Positions 1 to 8,713 of a DNA stretch of 64,000 bases are shown in pieces (positions within the stretch are counted from its first letter, which is position 1; the number at the start of each line of letters is the position of its first letter). This DNA comes from Alphaproteobacteria bacterium (GTDB lineage: Bacteria > Pseudomonadota > Alphaproteobacteria > Sphingomonadales > Sphingomonadaceae). The stretch spans positions 1 to 64,000 of the forward strand of contig JAUHWC010000004.1 in NCBI GenBank assembly GCA_030424845.1, given 5' to 3'. The position numbers and the translations under genes were made by a program. The notes beneath the pieces are model-generated. The model did no database searches and was not told the DNA's origin. It was given only the letters and a program-made list of their open reading frames with translations.

Positions 1-1394
1 TCTGGCTGTCCATCCCCGAACATCCCAACGGCGCCTTCCTGGGAACGGAGATCAGCGCCAATACCTGGCCGCGCCGCACGCCGCTGCGCGCGTTCCGCGG
101 CAATACCGCGCATTCCAACTTCGACGGCTTCCTGATCGACCGGCACATCGACCAGGACAACACCTTCGGACTGGCCTCGATTCCGTTGATCCCGCTTGCA
201 GACCCCACCGATCTCGAAAGCGAAGTGATGGAGACGCACTTCGAGAACCTGACCGCCTACAAGAACCGCAATGGCGGCCTGTGGGGCCGGGGCGATCTAT
301 ACGTCTACAGCAACCTGAAACTTGCCGACAATGCCATCGGCATGACGCAGGCGGCAGGGGATATCGGCAGCCTGCCCTTCAGTTCGCGCCTGGTGGATTC
401 ACTGGTCGTGGGCGAGACCGACAATATCGGCAATCCCACTACGCCGGAGGAAGTGGCTTATGGCCGCAGCCTTCCCAAGACGGCGATCCCCGACTTCCCG
501 ATCCGCGGCTACGAATATTACGATTACCGCGACGATGTGGTGAACACGACCTTCGTGAATTTCCAGGACAACGAGCAGAGGAAGACGGGCGCGCTGTCCT
601 TCCTGCTGTTCACCAGCGCGGGCCTCAGCACCGGAAGCACCATCAGCGGTGCCGAGTTCGTCAACGCCAAGCCGGTCTACTTCCCGAAGTACGATGACCG
701 GTTCGACAATGACAACCGGGGCGGCAACGCATACCGGACCCTGTCGTTTCGCGACCTCGACGGTTCGGTGACCGGCATCCCAGGTTCCCAGGTCCTGCTG
801 CACGACGGCGAGAATGACAGCGTCGCCACAGACGATAGTTGCGAGATCCACCCCGTCTGGAACGCAGCAGTGTGTACCGGCGATATCGGTCGCCTCAATC
901 TCTCGGACAGCAGGGGAGAACTGCCTGCCGCAGTCGACCTTGAATCCCGCACGGCCCGGTTTGCCCTGCTCGCTTCGCTCGGTCCCAATGCGCCGGACAC
1001 CCCGCTCGTGCAGGCCCAGCGCGCCGCCCTGTTCTCCCGCCGTCCTCCGCAGGCGCCCATCGCGCTTTTCCGCAACGGCAAGGAGTTCAAGGTCAGCGGC
1101 GACCAGAGCACCGTGCGGGCCGGCACCGAGATCGAGCTCAGGACCGAAAGGCCGCAGGTCACGCTCAGCCTTGCAGAAATGGACGAAGGCTCCTGGGTCA
1201 TATTCCGGATGCCGGGTTTCGACAGTGCCGTTTCAGGGCTCGAACAAGCCAGCATGGATGCCTTGCGCGCAGCGAAGGAAACGTCCTGGTTCAGGGGCGA
1301 TGATGCCTTGTGGGTCAAGCTGGTGGCCGATGCCCCGGTCATGCCTGTCATTCGCCCCACGGATCTGCAAGCCAGCATAACCGTCACCCGATAG
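1..1394 (+). CDS. CEMIP/TMEM2-like secreted protein, C-terminal part (5' end outside window)
   Basis: The frame is open from base 3 to the stop at 1392-1394, giving about 463 visible residues; the N-terminus lies upstream of the window. It aligns along its whole length with the C-terminal half of the intact protein at 10547-13174. Shared landmarks are GNTAHSNFDG, YKNRNG, DNIGNPTTPEE, FPIRGYEYYD and a final block with EMD-x-GSW. The intact relative has a G8 domain and the beta-helix core of animal CEMIP/TMEM2, so a secreted glycan-acting or glycan-binding role is inferred. In this copy the G8 domain and the putative catalytic region are off the edge. Both copies point the same way, with the nitrile hydratase and peptide-uptake genes between them. 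Confidence 0.8.
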   Translation, partial: WLSIPEHPNGAFLGTEISANTWPRRTPLRAFRGNTAHSNFDGFLIDRHIDQDNTFGLASIPLIPLADPTDLESEVMETHFENLTAYKNRNGGLWGRGDLYVYSNLKLADNAIGMTQAAGDIGSLPFSSRLVDSLVVGETDNIGNPTTPEEVAYGRSLPKTAIPDFPIRGYEYYDYRDDVVNTTFVNFQDNEQRKTGALSFLLFTSAGLSTGSTISGAEFVNAKPVYFPKYDDRFDNDNRGGNAYRTLSFRDLDGSVTGIPGSQVLLHDGENDSVATDDSCEIHPVWNAAVCTGDIGRLNLSDSRGELPAAVDLESRTARFALLASLGPNAPDTPLVQAQRAALFSRRPPQAPIALFRNGKEFKVSGDQSTVRAGTEIELRTERPQVTLSLAEMDEGSWVIFRMPGFDSAVSGLEQASMDALRAAKETSWFRGDDALWVKLVADAPVMPVIRPTDLQASITVTR

Positions 1395-1417
1395 CGATCG
1401 CAACGACAACCGGCACT

Positions 1418-1456
1418 GCGCAGCTTGCCGGATCTGGCGATGTGGGTAAGCTGCGC
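1418..1456. repeat. 9-bp perfect inverted repeat downstream of the first CEMIP-like gene
   Basis: GCGCAGCTT at 1418-1426 is repeated as its exact reverse complement at 1448-1456, with 21 bases between. It lies in the 127-base gap between the CEMIP-like stop and the nitrile hydratase beta subunit. There is no T-run, so it could be an operator or a weak transcript-end hairpin. Function unknown. Confidence 0.35.
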
Positions 1457-1508
1457 GCAACCTGCCGCACGCTGGCCTTGCATTGGCCAGACGGGCGGCC
1501 TTGCGGGG

Positions 1509-1515
1509 AAGGAGG
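1509..1515 (+). promoter_or_regulatory. Ribosome binding site that supports a CTG start
   Basis: AAGGAGG ends six bases before the CTG at 1522. It fits that CTG much better than the in-frame ATG at 1483, which has no Shine-Dalgarno-like sequence in front of it. Confidence 0.5.
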
Positions 1516-1521
1516 GCGAAC

Positions 1522-2193
1522 CTGGACGGCATCCACGACCTTGGCGGCATCACGAATTTCGGTCCGGTCAGGCCCGAGCCGGACGAGCCCGTGTTCCATC
1601 ACGATTGGGAACGCCGTGTCTTCGGCATGAACATGGCCGGGCTCGCCTTCGTCGGTCCGGTCGACCGCGCGCGCCACGTGATCGAGAGAATGGATGCGAT
1701 CCACTATCTCACGACCAGCTATTACGAGCACTGGCTGCACGGGATCGTTACGCTGTGCGAGGAACTCGGATATGTTTCGGCCGAGGAACTCGAAAGCGGG
1801 AAGGCGAAGGGCCCGGCAAACCTTCCCCACCCAGCTCCCGATGCGACCATGATCGAAGAGCTTGTCCGCGTCGGCATGCCGGCGATCCGCCCTTGCGTAA
1901 CTGCGCCGGCGTTCTCCGTTGGCGCGCGGGTCATGACACGCAACATGGAGGTCAAGGGACACACGCGCCTGCCACGGTATGCACGCGGCCGACCAGGCAC
2001 GATTGTCGCCTATCGCGCGTGCCATGCCTTCCCCGATACTGCGGCACACGACCTGGGCGAATGCCCGCAACCGCTCTACACCGTTCGTTTTGAAGCAAGC
2101 GACTTGTGGGGCGACAACGTGTCCCGGCGCGATTGTGTCTACCTCGACCTCTGGGAATCCTATCTCCAGGGGCTGGACGAAGGAGTTGCCTGA
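1522..2193 (+). CDS. nthB: Nitrile hydratase beta subunit
   Basis: This is the non-catalytic partner of the alpha subunit in the enzyme that hydrates nitriles to amides in the cytoplasm. From the CTG at 1522 the protein begins (M)[15 protein letters not shown], the usual N-terminus of the family, and is about 223 residues. The segment [15 protein letters not shown] is the conserved N-terminal helix region also present in the activator two genes on. An in-frame ATG at 1483 would add 13 Arg/Ala-rich residues that the family lacks and has no ribosome binding site, so CTG is preferred; TTG at 1501 is another option. The stop is one base before the alpha subunit start, giving the order beta-alpha-activator seen in cobalt-type operons. 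Confidence 0.88.
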   Translation: MDGIHDLGGITNFGPVRPEPDEPVFHHDWERRVFGMNMAGLAFVGPVDRARHVIERMDAIHYLTTSYYEHWLHGIVTLCEELGYVSAEELESGKAKGPANLPHPAPDATMIEELVRVGMPAIRPCVTAPAFSVGARVMTRNMEVKGHTRLPRYARGRPGTIVAYRACHAFPDTAAHDLGECPQPLYTVRFEASDLWGDNVSRRDCVYLDLWESYLQGLDEGVA

Positions 2194-2194
2194 C

Positions 2195-2860
2195 ATGAGC
2201 GACGATCACCATCATGACCATGGCCATGGTCATGCACACGACGCACCGCCCAGCCCGCACCACTCCAGTGACCGCAGCGCAGAGCAGAACAGGGTGCTGG
2301 AGGAAAAGGTTGCGCGGATCGAGGCACTGCTGATCGAGAAGGGCCTGTTCGACAAGGGTGCGCTCGATCGCGTCATCGACATCTACGAGAACGACCTTGG
2401 CCCGATGAACGGAGCCAGGGTTGTCGCGAAGGCCTGGACCGATCCCGGTTTCAAGGAACGCCTGCTGCAGGATGGCAGCGCGGCAATCGCCGAACTCGGC
2501 TTCGGCGGACTGCAGGGCGAACATCTGGTCGTTTGCGAAAACACGCCCGAGGTCCACAACCTCGTGGTCTGCACCTTGTGCTCCTGCTATCCTTGGCCGG
2601 TCCTCGGACTGCCGCCCGCATGGTACAAGGATGCCGCCTATCGTTCGCGGGTGGTCGTGGATCCGAGGGGTGTCCTCGCCGACTTCGACACAGACATCGC
2701 CGACGACGTCGAGGTGAGGGTATGGGACAGCAGTTCCGAAATGCGATACCTGGTCCTGCCGGAGCGGCCCGCTGGAACCGAGCACCTCACAGAAGACGAA
2801 CTGGCACAACTGGTCCATCGCGATGCCATGATCGGGGTCAGGAAGGTTGAGCCGGCGTGA
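2195..2860 (+). CDS. nthA: Nitrile hydratase alpha subunit, cobalt type, with His-rich N-terminus
   Basis: This catalytic subunit carries the metal claw CTLCSCY at residues 126-132. Thr in the second position marks the cobalt form; iron enzymes have Ser there. The two later cysteines are normally oxidised to sulfinate and sulfenate. The protein is 221 residues, close to family length. Residues 5-23 contain nine histidines in an HxH pattern, a tail that could bind cobalt or another metal. The start at 2195 is one base after the beta subunit stop and has an AAGGAG-type site upstream. A longer frame from 1979 overlaps the beta gene and is rejected. The product amide would suit the amidase encoded next door. 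Confidence 0.93.
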   Translation: MSDDHHHDHGHGHAHDAPPSPHHSSDRSAEQNRVLEEKVARIEALLIEKGLFDKGALDRVIDIYENDLGPMNGARVVAKAWTDPGFKERLLQDGSAAIAELGFGGLQGEHLVVCENTPEVHNLVVCTLCSCYPWPVLGLPPAWYKDAAYRSRVVVDPRGVLADFDTDIADDVEVRVWDSSSEMRYLVLPERPAGTEHLTEDELAQLVHRDAMIGVRKVEPA

Positions 2861-3153
2861 GCAATACAAGACTTGCCAGGCCGGAAATCGCGGAGATGCA
2901 GGGCCACCAGGCACTTCCCCGCAAGAGCGGTGAACTGGTTTTCCAGGCCAATTGGGAAAGGCGCGCCTTTGCCATGGCAGTCAGCCTGGCAGAGCAAGGC
3001 CGGTTCGACTGGGCCGACTTCCAACAGGCGCTGATTGCAGCCGTGGACGAGGCGGAAGGCGAAGATCCGCTCAATCCGTCCCGAGGCTACTTTGAAAGCT
3101 GGCTCGTGGCGCTGGAAGCCGTGCTGGCGCAATCGGATCTTCTGGAAGGCTGA
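2857..3153 (+). CDS. Nitrile hydratase activator / accessory protein
   Basis: This 98-residue protein starts at a GTG that overlaps the alpha subunit stop (GTGA). It resembles the N-terminal part of the nitrile hydratase beta subunit: [20 protein letters not shown] matches [18 protein letters not shown] in the neighbouring beta subunit. That is the signature of the small activators (p14K/NhlE type) that escort the alpha subunit and help load cobalt and oxidise the claw cysteines. Its position as third gene of the operon supports this. No cobalt permease gene is present in the window. Confidence 0.85.
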   Translation: MSNTRLARPEIAEMQGHQALPRKSGELVFQANWERRAFAMAVSLAEQGRFDWADFQQALIAAVDEAEGEDPLNPSRGYFESWLVALEAVLAQSDLLEG

Positions 3154-3192
3154 TCGCCTGGCCTCGGCCTCCTCAACCCAGCGATGGTACCC

Positions 3193-4641
3193 TTACCCTG
3201 AAACCGCCGGCGGCGGCACATAGGCCCCGGCAGCCCTTTCGGCCATTTCTGCAAAACGGATGGCAGTAAGGTCTTCGAAGTGCGGACCGATGATCTGCAT
3301 TCCTGCGGGTAGCCCGTCGACAAAGCGCCCCGTCGGCATGACGGTGGCCGGCAGGTTGGCGACGGTTGCGAGCCCTTGCCAGGTGAAGTCGAGATAGGGC
3401 TGTTCCTTGCCATTCACGATTATGCGGCGTTCGAGCTGTTCGGAATGGACCCCTTCGCCTTCGGCCATGTGGGGAAAGGCAACGATCGGAACCGCCGGGC
3501 AAAGCAGGACGTCATACCGGTCGAAATAGGAGGCCCAGGAGCGGAAGAGGTGCTCACGCCGATCCTGGACCGCAAACCATTCCGGCAATGTCGTGCGCAT
3601 GTAGCGGACCATCTTCTCCGCAATGCCGGTGGGGTCTCCCTCGATGAAACGGGCGAATTCGTCCGCCTCACCTGGTGCAGCCGCCCCGACTATGGCGAAC
3701 AGGGCGTTCATGTAGGTCTCGTAGCTTTCCCGGGGATCGACTGGAAGCGGGACCCGTTCGAGGCGGGCGCCGGCCTCCTCAAGAGCGGCAAAGTAGTCTT
3801 CGAGCGCATCGCGATAGGCATTGTCGAGCAGGTATTCGCCATCGCCAAGCCACACGCCGACACAGAAATCTTCCAGCCGTTCATGCCGGGCCGGACGAAG
3901 ATGCTTCCTTGCTTCTGGCTTGGCGACGAGCGGCAGCACGAGCGCGAGATCTTCGGCGGATCGCGCCAGCGGGCCAGCCACGCCAAGCTGCGTCTCGTAG
4001 AGTGCTCCCGGCGGAGGCGGAATGTGGCCCCGTGTCGGGACGAGGCCGTAAGTCGCCTTGTGGCCGAACACGCCGCAGAAATGTGCCGGTATCCGGATGG
4101 AGCCTCCGATGTCGCTGCCCATTTCGAATGCGGTGAACCCGGCTGCCACGCTGCCTGCGGAACCTCCGGACGACCCGCCGGGGGAACGGCCCGGATCCCA
4201 GGGGTTCCGGCTGAGGCCATAGTTCGGGTTGAAGGACTGCCAGTCGCTGGCTCCCTGCGGCAAGTTGGTCTTGCCGAAGATGATGGCCCCTGCTGCGCGC
4301 AGGAGCTGCACGGAATCGGCATCGCTGTCGGGGAAATGGTCGCGCAAGTGCGGAAACCCGCAACTGGCCGGCATTCCGACAGCTTCGAAGGATTCCTTGA
4401 TCGTGATGGGAAGACCATCAAGCGGCCCGTTGGATTCGCCACGCGCGCGCCGCTCGTCAGCCAAGGCAGCCTCTCGGCGCGCGCGGTCGATGTCGAAGGT
4501 AACCACGAGATTGTAGGTCGGATTGTGCTGCTCGATGCGGGACAGGTACAAATCGAGCAATTGGCTGGAGGTGATCGCCCTTTCCCGAAGCAGTTTCAGC
4601 AGCGTGCTTGCCGAAGCGAATTCCAGACGTTCTGCGGTCAC
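3193..4641 (-). CDS. Amidase signature family hydrolase
   Basis: A predicted amidase of 482 residues that would hydrolyse an amide to acid plus ammonia. The Ser-cisSer-Lys machinery is visible: Lys in LPITIKES near residue 82, the Gly/Ser-rich PGGSSGGSAGSVAAG near 154-168 and the nucleophile region GSDIGGSIR near 175-183. The frame also opens at an ATG at 4662, but the GTG at 4641 has GAGGGAGGA just upstream and is preferred. It converges on the nitrile hydratase genes with only 39 bases between, so nitrile to amide to acid could be a complete two-step route, although the two units are transcribed separately. Its preferred amide cannot be read from the sequence. Confidence 0.9.
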   Translation of the reverse strand: MTAERLEFASASTLLKLLRERAITSSQLLDLYLSRIEQHNPTYNLVVTFDIDRARREAALADERRARGESNGPLDGLPITIKESFEAVGMPASCGFPHLRDHFPDSDADSVQLLRAAGAIIFGKTNLPQGASDWQSFNPNYGLSRNPWDPGRSPGGSSGGSAGSVAAGFTAFEMGSDIGGSIRIPAHFCGVFGHKATYGLVPTRGHIPPPPGALYETQLGVAGPLARSAEDLALVLPLVAKPEARKHLRPARHERLEDFCVGVWLGDGEYLLDNAYRDALEDYFAALEEAGARLERVPLPVDPRESYETYMNALFAIVGAAAPGEADEFARFIEGDPTGIAEKMVRYMRTTLPEWFAVQDRREHLFRSWASYFDRYDVLLCPAVPIVAFPHMAEGEGVHSEQLERRIIVNGKEQPYLDFTWQGLATVANLPATVMPTGRFVDGLPAGMQIIGPHFEDLTAIRFAEMAERAAGAYVPPPAVSG

Positions 4642-4743
4642 ATGTTCCTCCCTCTCCTGCAATGACGCTAGCAGAGAAAAGGAACTTTGCGAACGGTCCG
4701 CCTCGCACGCGGTCTCCGCGCCTTGGCGATGGTCTGTTGGCAG

Positions 4744-5769
4744 TCAGCCGGCTTGCGTTTCCTGCACGCAGAAGGGGCATTTCGATACCCAGTGGCCGGG
4801 AACATGCTCCTCGAATGGGGGCTCCTCGTGGCGCATGCGCTCGTCATGTTCGACAGGGCTGCGCGGCCAGAACTTGCAGCCATCGGGAGGTGCCATCGGC
4901 GATGGCGGATCGCCCTCCAGCACGATGCGCGTGCGGCTGCGCTCGGACACCGGATCAGGCTCGGGGATCGCGCTCATCAGCGCCTTGGTGTAGATGTGCA
5001 GCGGGTGATCCACCACCGCCTCGGCATCGCCCAGTTCGACGATCTTGCCAAGATACATCACCGCGATCCTGTCGGAAATGTAGCGCACGACAGACAGGTC
5101 GTGCGAGATGAAGATCATCGTCAGCCCCAGCTCGCTGGTGAGCTTCTTGAGCAGGTTGAGGATCTGCGACTGGATGGACACGTCGAGCGCCGATACCGGC
5201 TCGTCCGCGATGATCAGTTCCGGCTCAGGCGCCAGGGCACGGGCAATCGCGACGCGCTGGCGCTGGCCGCCGGAAAACTCGTGCGGATAGCGCTTCATCT
5301 GGAACGGGTTGAGACCCACCGTGCGAAGCAGCTGCGCCACGCGGGCACGCAGTTCATCGCCCTTGAGCTCCGGATGGCGGGTGCGCACGGCTTCGGCCAG
5401 CGTGTCCAGCACCGTCATGCGCGGGTTGAGCGAGGCATAGGGGTCCTGGAAGATCATCTGGAAGTTGATCCGTTCGGACCTGATCTGCTTGTCGGAAAGC
5501 GCGGTGAGTTCCCGCCCCTTCAACCAGATCCTGCCTGACGTGGGCCGCAGCAACTGCATGATCGTGCGGCTGAGCGTGGACTTGCCGCATCCGGACTCGC
5601 CAACAAGGCCCAGGATCTCGCCCTTGCGGATGGTCAGCGACACCCCGTCCACTGCCTTCACCACCCCCTTGCTTTCGCGGGTGAGGAACTTGCTGCCAAG
5701 ATCGAAATGGGTCTTCACATCGTCGATGACGAGGAAGTCTTCCTGCGGATTGCCGACGAGGGTGTTCAT
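4744..5769 (-). CDS. oppF: Oligopeptide ABC transporter ATP-binding protein (OppF-like)
   Basis: Second ATPase of the peptide importer, 341 residues. It shows Walker A GESGCGKST, the signature SGGQRQR, Walker B LIIADEP and the C-terminal extension with Cys residues (CKFWPRSP, KCPFC) that is typical of the OppD/DppD/OppF group and often forms an iron-sulfur or zinc site. Its ATG overlaps the stop of oppD (ATGA), and it is the last gene of the A-B-C-D-F operon. The substrate could be di- or oligopeptides; the 548-residue binding protein favours the Opp type. Confidence 0.9.
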   Translation of the reverse strand: MNTLVGNPQEDFLVIDDVKTHFDLGSKFLTRESKGVVKAVDGVSLTIRKGEILGLVGESGCGKSTLSRTIMQLLRPTSGRIWLKGRELTALSDKQIRSERINFQMIFQDPYASLNPRMTVLDTLAEAVRTRHPELKGDELRARVAQLLRTVGLNPFQMKRYPHEFSGGQRQRVAIARALAPEPELIIADEPVSALDVSIQSQILNLLKKLTSELGLTMIFISHDLSVVRYISDRIAVMYLGKIVELGDAEAVVDHPLHIYTKALMSAIPEPDPVSERSRTRIVLEGDPPSPMAPPDGCKFWPRSPVEHDERMRHEEPPFEEHVPGHWVSKCPFCVQETQAG

Positions 5770-6818
5770 GCGTTGCTTCCGGCGGTTTCGGGCAGCGTGT
5801 CGTCAGCGACATCGCCGGCCTTGGTCAGCACAGTTTCGATCGGAGCGCTGGAATCGCAGAAGCCGCAGGCGGACCAGCAATGGCCCGGCTCGATTTCCGC
5901 CAGCGCCGGGCGTTCGCCTTCGGGCGTGCCCGTCTTGGGATAGGGGCAGCGCGGATAGAAGGCGCAGCCCGGGATCGGCTTGGAAACGTCCGGCGGCAGG
6001 CCCGGGATGGTAAACAACTCCTGCCCCTTGGCCTGGAGCGAGGGGATCGTCTTCTGCAGGGCGCGGGTATAGGGGTGGCGCGGGTGGTAGAAGATCTGTT
6101 CCGCCGATCCGCTCTCCATCTCGCGTCCGCCATACATCACCAGCACCTTGTCACAGGTGCCAGCCACCACGCCAAGGTCATGGGTGACAAGGATCACGGC
6201 AGTGCCGAGATCGTTCTGGCGCTGCTTGATGATGTCCATGATCTGGGCCTGCACCGTCACGTCCAGCGCGGTGGTCGGCTCGTCGGCGATCAGCAGGTCC
6301 GGCTCCGTGATCAGCGCCATCGCGATCATCACGCGCTGACGCATGCCGCCGGAAAATTCGTGCGGATAGCTGTGCACCCGCTTGCTCGCTTCTGGAATGC
6401 CCACTTCCTCAAGCGCTGCGATCGCCTTGTTGACGGCGCTCTTGCGATCGATGTCGGTGTGCATCTGCAAGGCTTCCACCAGCTGCGTGGAAATACGCAG
6501 GTAGGGGTTGAGCGAGGTCATCGGGTCCTGGAAGATGATGCTGATGCGGTTGCCGCGGATCTTGCGCAGTTCCCGTGGCCCCATCTTCAGCAGGTCCTGC
6601 CCGTCGAACATGGCCGTGCCGCGTTCGATCCGGCCCGGCGGCTCCGGAATGAGGCGCATCAGCGAATAGCAGGTGACCGACTTGCCGGATCCGGATTCGC
6701 CGACAATGCCCAGCGTCTCCCCCCGGTCGAGCGAGAAGCTGACACCGTCGACTGCGCGCACCACGCCGTCACGGGTATGGAAATGGGTGGTCAGGTCGTT
6801 GACTTCGAGCAGGGCCAT
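5766..6818 (-). CDS. oppD: Oligopeptide ABC transporter ATP-binding protein (OppD-like)
   Basis: First ATPase of the importer, 350 residues from the ATG at 6818 ([20 protein letters not shown]). Walker A is GESGSGKSV, the signature [14 protein letters not shown], and Walker B LLIADEP. The C-terminal oligopeptide-transporter domain has [10 protein letters not shown] and a [10 protein letters not shown] Cys cluster. An upstream in-frame ATG at 6869 would place the start inside the permease gene oppC, so 6818, five bases beyond the oppC stop, is preferred. It forms the ATPase pair with OppF. Confidence 0.9.
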   Translation of the reverse strand: MALLEVNDLTTHFHTRDGVVRAVDGVSFSLDRGETLGIVGESGSGKSVTCYSLMRLIPEPPGRIERGTAMFDGQDLLKMGPRELRKIRGNRISIIFQDPMTSLNPYLRISTQLVEALQMHTDIDRKSAVNKAIAALEEVGIPEASKRVHSYPHEFSGGMRQRVMIAMALITEPDLLIADEPTTALDVTVQAQIMDIIKQRQNDLGTAVILVTHDLGVVAGTCDKVLVMYGGREMESGSAEQIFYHPRHPYTRALQKTIPSLQAKGQELFTIPGLPPDVSKPIPGCAFYPRCPYPKTGTPEGERPALAEIEPGHCWSACGFCDSSAPIETVLTKAGDVADDTLPETAGSNA

Positions 6819-6822
6819 CCGA

Positions 6823-7761
6823 TCAATCCTTCGCGCTCTTGGGATCAAGCGCATCGCGCAGACCATCACCGATGAAATTCAGGCAGAACAGCGTCACGGC
6901 AAAGAAGCCGGCGGGAAACAGCAGCAGCCAGGGGTAGATTTCCATATTGGCCTGCCCCTCGTTGATCAGCACGCCCCACGAGGCATTCGGCGGCTGGACG
7001 CCCAGCCCCAGAAAGCTGAGGAAGGCTTCCAGCAGCATCACGGCAGGCACTGTCAGCGTGGAGATCACGATCACCGGGCCCAGCACGTTGGGGATCAGGT
7101 GCCGTATGATGATGCGGCGGTGCGAATAGCCGAGCGAAACCGCCGCTTCCACGAATTCCTGCTTCTTCAGGCTGATTACGCCGGAGCGGACGATACGTGC
7201 CATCGAAAGCCATTCCACGCAGCCGATGGCAACGAACATCAGCCACATCGACCGGCCGAATGCCACCATCAGCAGGATCACGAAAATCGTGAAGGGCAAG
7301 GCATAGAGCAGGTCCACGAAACGCATCATGGATGCATCCACCTTGCCGCCGACATACCCGGCCGTGGCGCCGTAGATCACGCCGATGGCAAGCGCGACGA
7401 CGGTCGCGACGAGGCCCACAAGCAGCGAGATACGTCCACCTTCCATAACCCGCACCATCAGGTCGCGGCCCAGCGTATCCGTGCCGAACCAGTGATCGGC
7501 CGAGGGGCCTTCAGCGCCTGCGAAAAGGTCCTGCGCATTGGCATCGTAGGGGGACAGGAAGGGTCCCACCACGCAGAACAGGCAGATGAAGATGAACACC
7601 GCAAGGCTGCCCACGGCCAGCTTGTTCTTCTTCAGCCGGGACCAGGCATCCTTCCACAAGGAGGAGCCTTCGACCAGATCCTCCTCGGTTATGACCGGCG
7701 CGCCGGCGGCGGCAGTTGCTGGCTTGTCGCCAAGGACGGCTGTTTCGGAATGATCAGTCAT
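6823..7761 (-). CDS. oppC: Oligopeptide ABC transporter permease (OppC-like)
   Basis: Inner-membrane permease of 312 residues. It has the N-terminal OppC-type segment with one membrane span (LAVGSLAVFIFICLFCVVGP), a periplasmic stretch with DHWFGTDTLGRDL that is characteristic of OppC/DppC, and the binding-protein-dependent transport domain with further spans. The EAA coupling loop is visible as EAAVSLGYS, contacting the ATPases. The start overlaps the end of oppB by eight bases, which suggests translational coupling. Confidence 0.91.
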   Translation of the reverse strand: MTDHSETAVLGDKPATAAAGAPVITEEDLVEGSSLWKDAWSRLKKNKLAVGSLAVFIFICLFCVVGPFLSPYDANAQDLFAGAEGPSADHWFGTDTLGRDLMVRVMEGGRISLLVGLVATVVALAIGVIYGATAGYVGGKVDASMMRFVDLLYALPFTIFVILLMVAFGRSMWLMFVAIGCVEWLSMARIVRSGVISLKKQEFVEAAVSLGYSHRRIIIRHLIPNVLGPVIVISTLTVPAVMLLEAFLSFLGLGVQPPNASWGVLINEGQANMEIYPWLLLFPAGFFAVTLFCLNFIGDGLRDALDPKSAKD

Positions 7762-8671
7762 ATTTCAACCGCGGATTGAGGGCGACCTGAACGATATCGA
7801 CCAACAGGTTCATGATGACGATCATCGCTGCGAACAGGACTGTAAGACCCAGCACGAGGAAATCGTCACGATTGAGTGCGGCACGCACGAACCACTGGCC
7901 AAGGCCGGGAATCTGGAAGATCGTCTCGACCACGAAGGAGCCGGAAATGATGCCTGCCAGCGCCGGCCCGAGGAAGGTGATCGCCGGGATCAACCCGCCC
8001 TTGAGGCAATGCTTCCACACGATAGTGCTTTCCGGCACGCCCTTGGCCCGAGCCGTGCGCACGAAATCCTGGTTCAGCATCTCCAGCATCCCCCCACGTG
8101 TCAGGCGGGCGAAATAGGCAGCGTAATAGAGGCCGAGAGTGGTAGCGGGCAGGATCACGAATTCAGGACCATACCAGCCGGCGACTGGCAGCCATTGCAG
8201 GATCAGGCCGAAAACCAGCGCCAGCAGCGGACCCATCACGAAGGTGGGCAGGCAGATGCCGGCCATCGATACCGACATCGGCACGTAATCGAGCCAGGTA
8301 TTGCGCTTCACCGCTGCCAGGATGCCGGCCGGAACGCCGAGGAGCAACGCCAGCAGCAGCGAGATCGAACCGAGCTTGAGCGAGACGGGAAAGGATTCGC
8401 CGATGATCTGGGTCACCGTGCGGTTGGCATAGACGGCCGAGGGACCGAACTCTCCTTGCAGGACATTGCCGAGCGAGGTGACGAAACGTTCCCCGATGGG
8501 CCTGTCATAGCCATAGAAGGCCTCGATCTGGGCGAGTATCTCGGGCGCGATGGCGCGTTCCGAACTGAACGGACTGCCGGGCGTGGCCGCCACCAGCAGG
8601 AAGGTCACGGCATATATGCCCAGGAGGACCAGCGCCCCCTGCACCAGCCGCAAGGCAATGAACTTCAGCAT
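7754..8671 (-). CDS. oppB: Oligopeptide ABC transporter permease (OppB-like)
   Basis: First permease of the importer, 305 residues, about six membrane spans. It begins with the conserved OppB/DppB N-terminus (KFIALRLVQGALVLLGIYAVTF), contains DRPIGERF in the periplasmic region and the coupling loop RTARAKGVPESTI, and ends with RLKYD. It pairs with OppC to form the channel. It sits 42 bases downstream of the binding protein gene and overlaps oppC. Confidence 0.91.
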   Translation of the reverse strand: MLKFIALRLVQGALVLLGIYAVTFLLVAATPGSPFSSERAIAPEILAQIEAFYGYDRPIGERFVTSLGNVLQGEFGPSAVYANRTVTQIIGESFPVSLKLGSISLLLALLLGVPAGILAAVKRNTWLDYVPMSVSMAGICLPTFVMGPLLALVFGLILQWLPVAGWYGPEFVILPATTLGLYYAAYFARLTRGGMLEMLNQDFVRTARAKGVPESTIVWKHCLKGGLIPAITFLGPALAGIISGSFVVETIFQIPGLGQWFVRAALNRDDFLVLGLTVLFAAMIVIMNLLVDIVQVALNPRLKYD

Positions 8672-8713
8672 GTGGTCCTCATTGGCCCGTCATCTCTCCT
8701 GTGCCTGTGGCAC

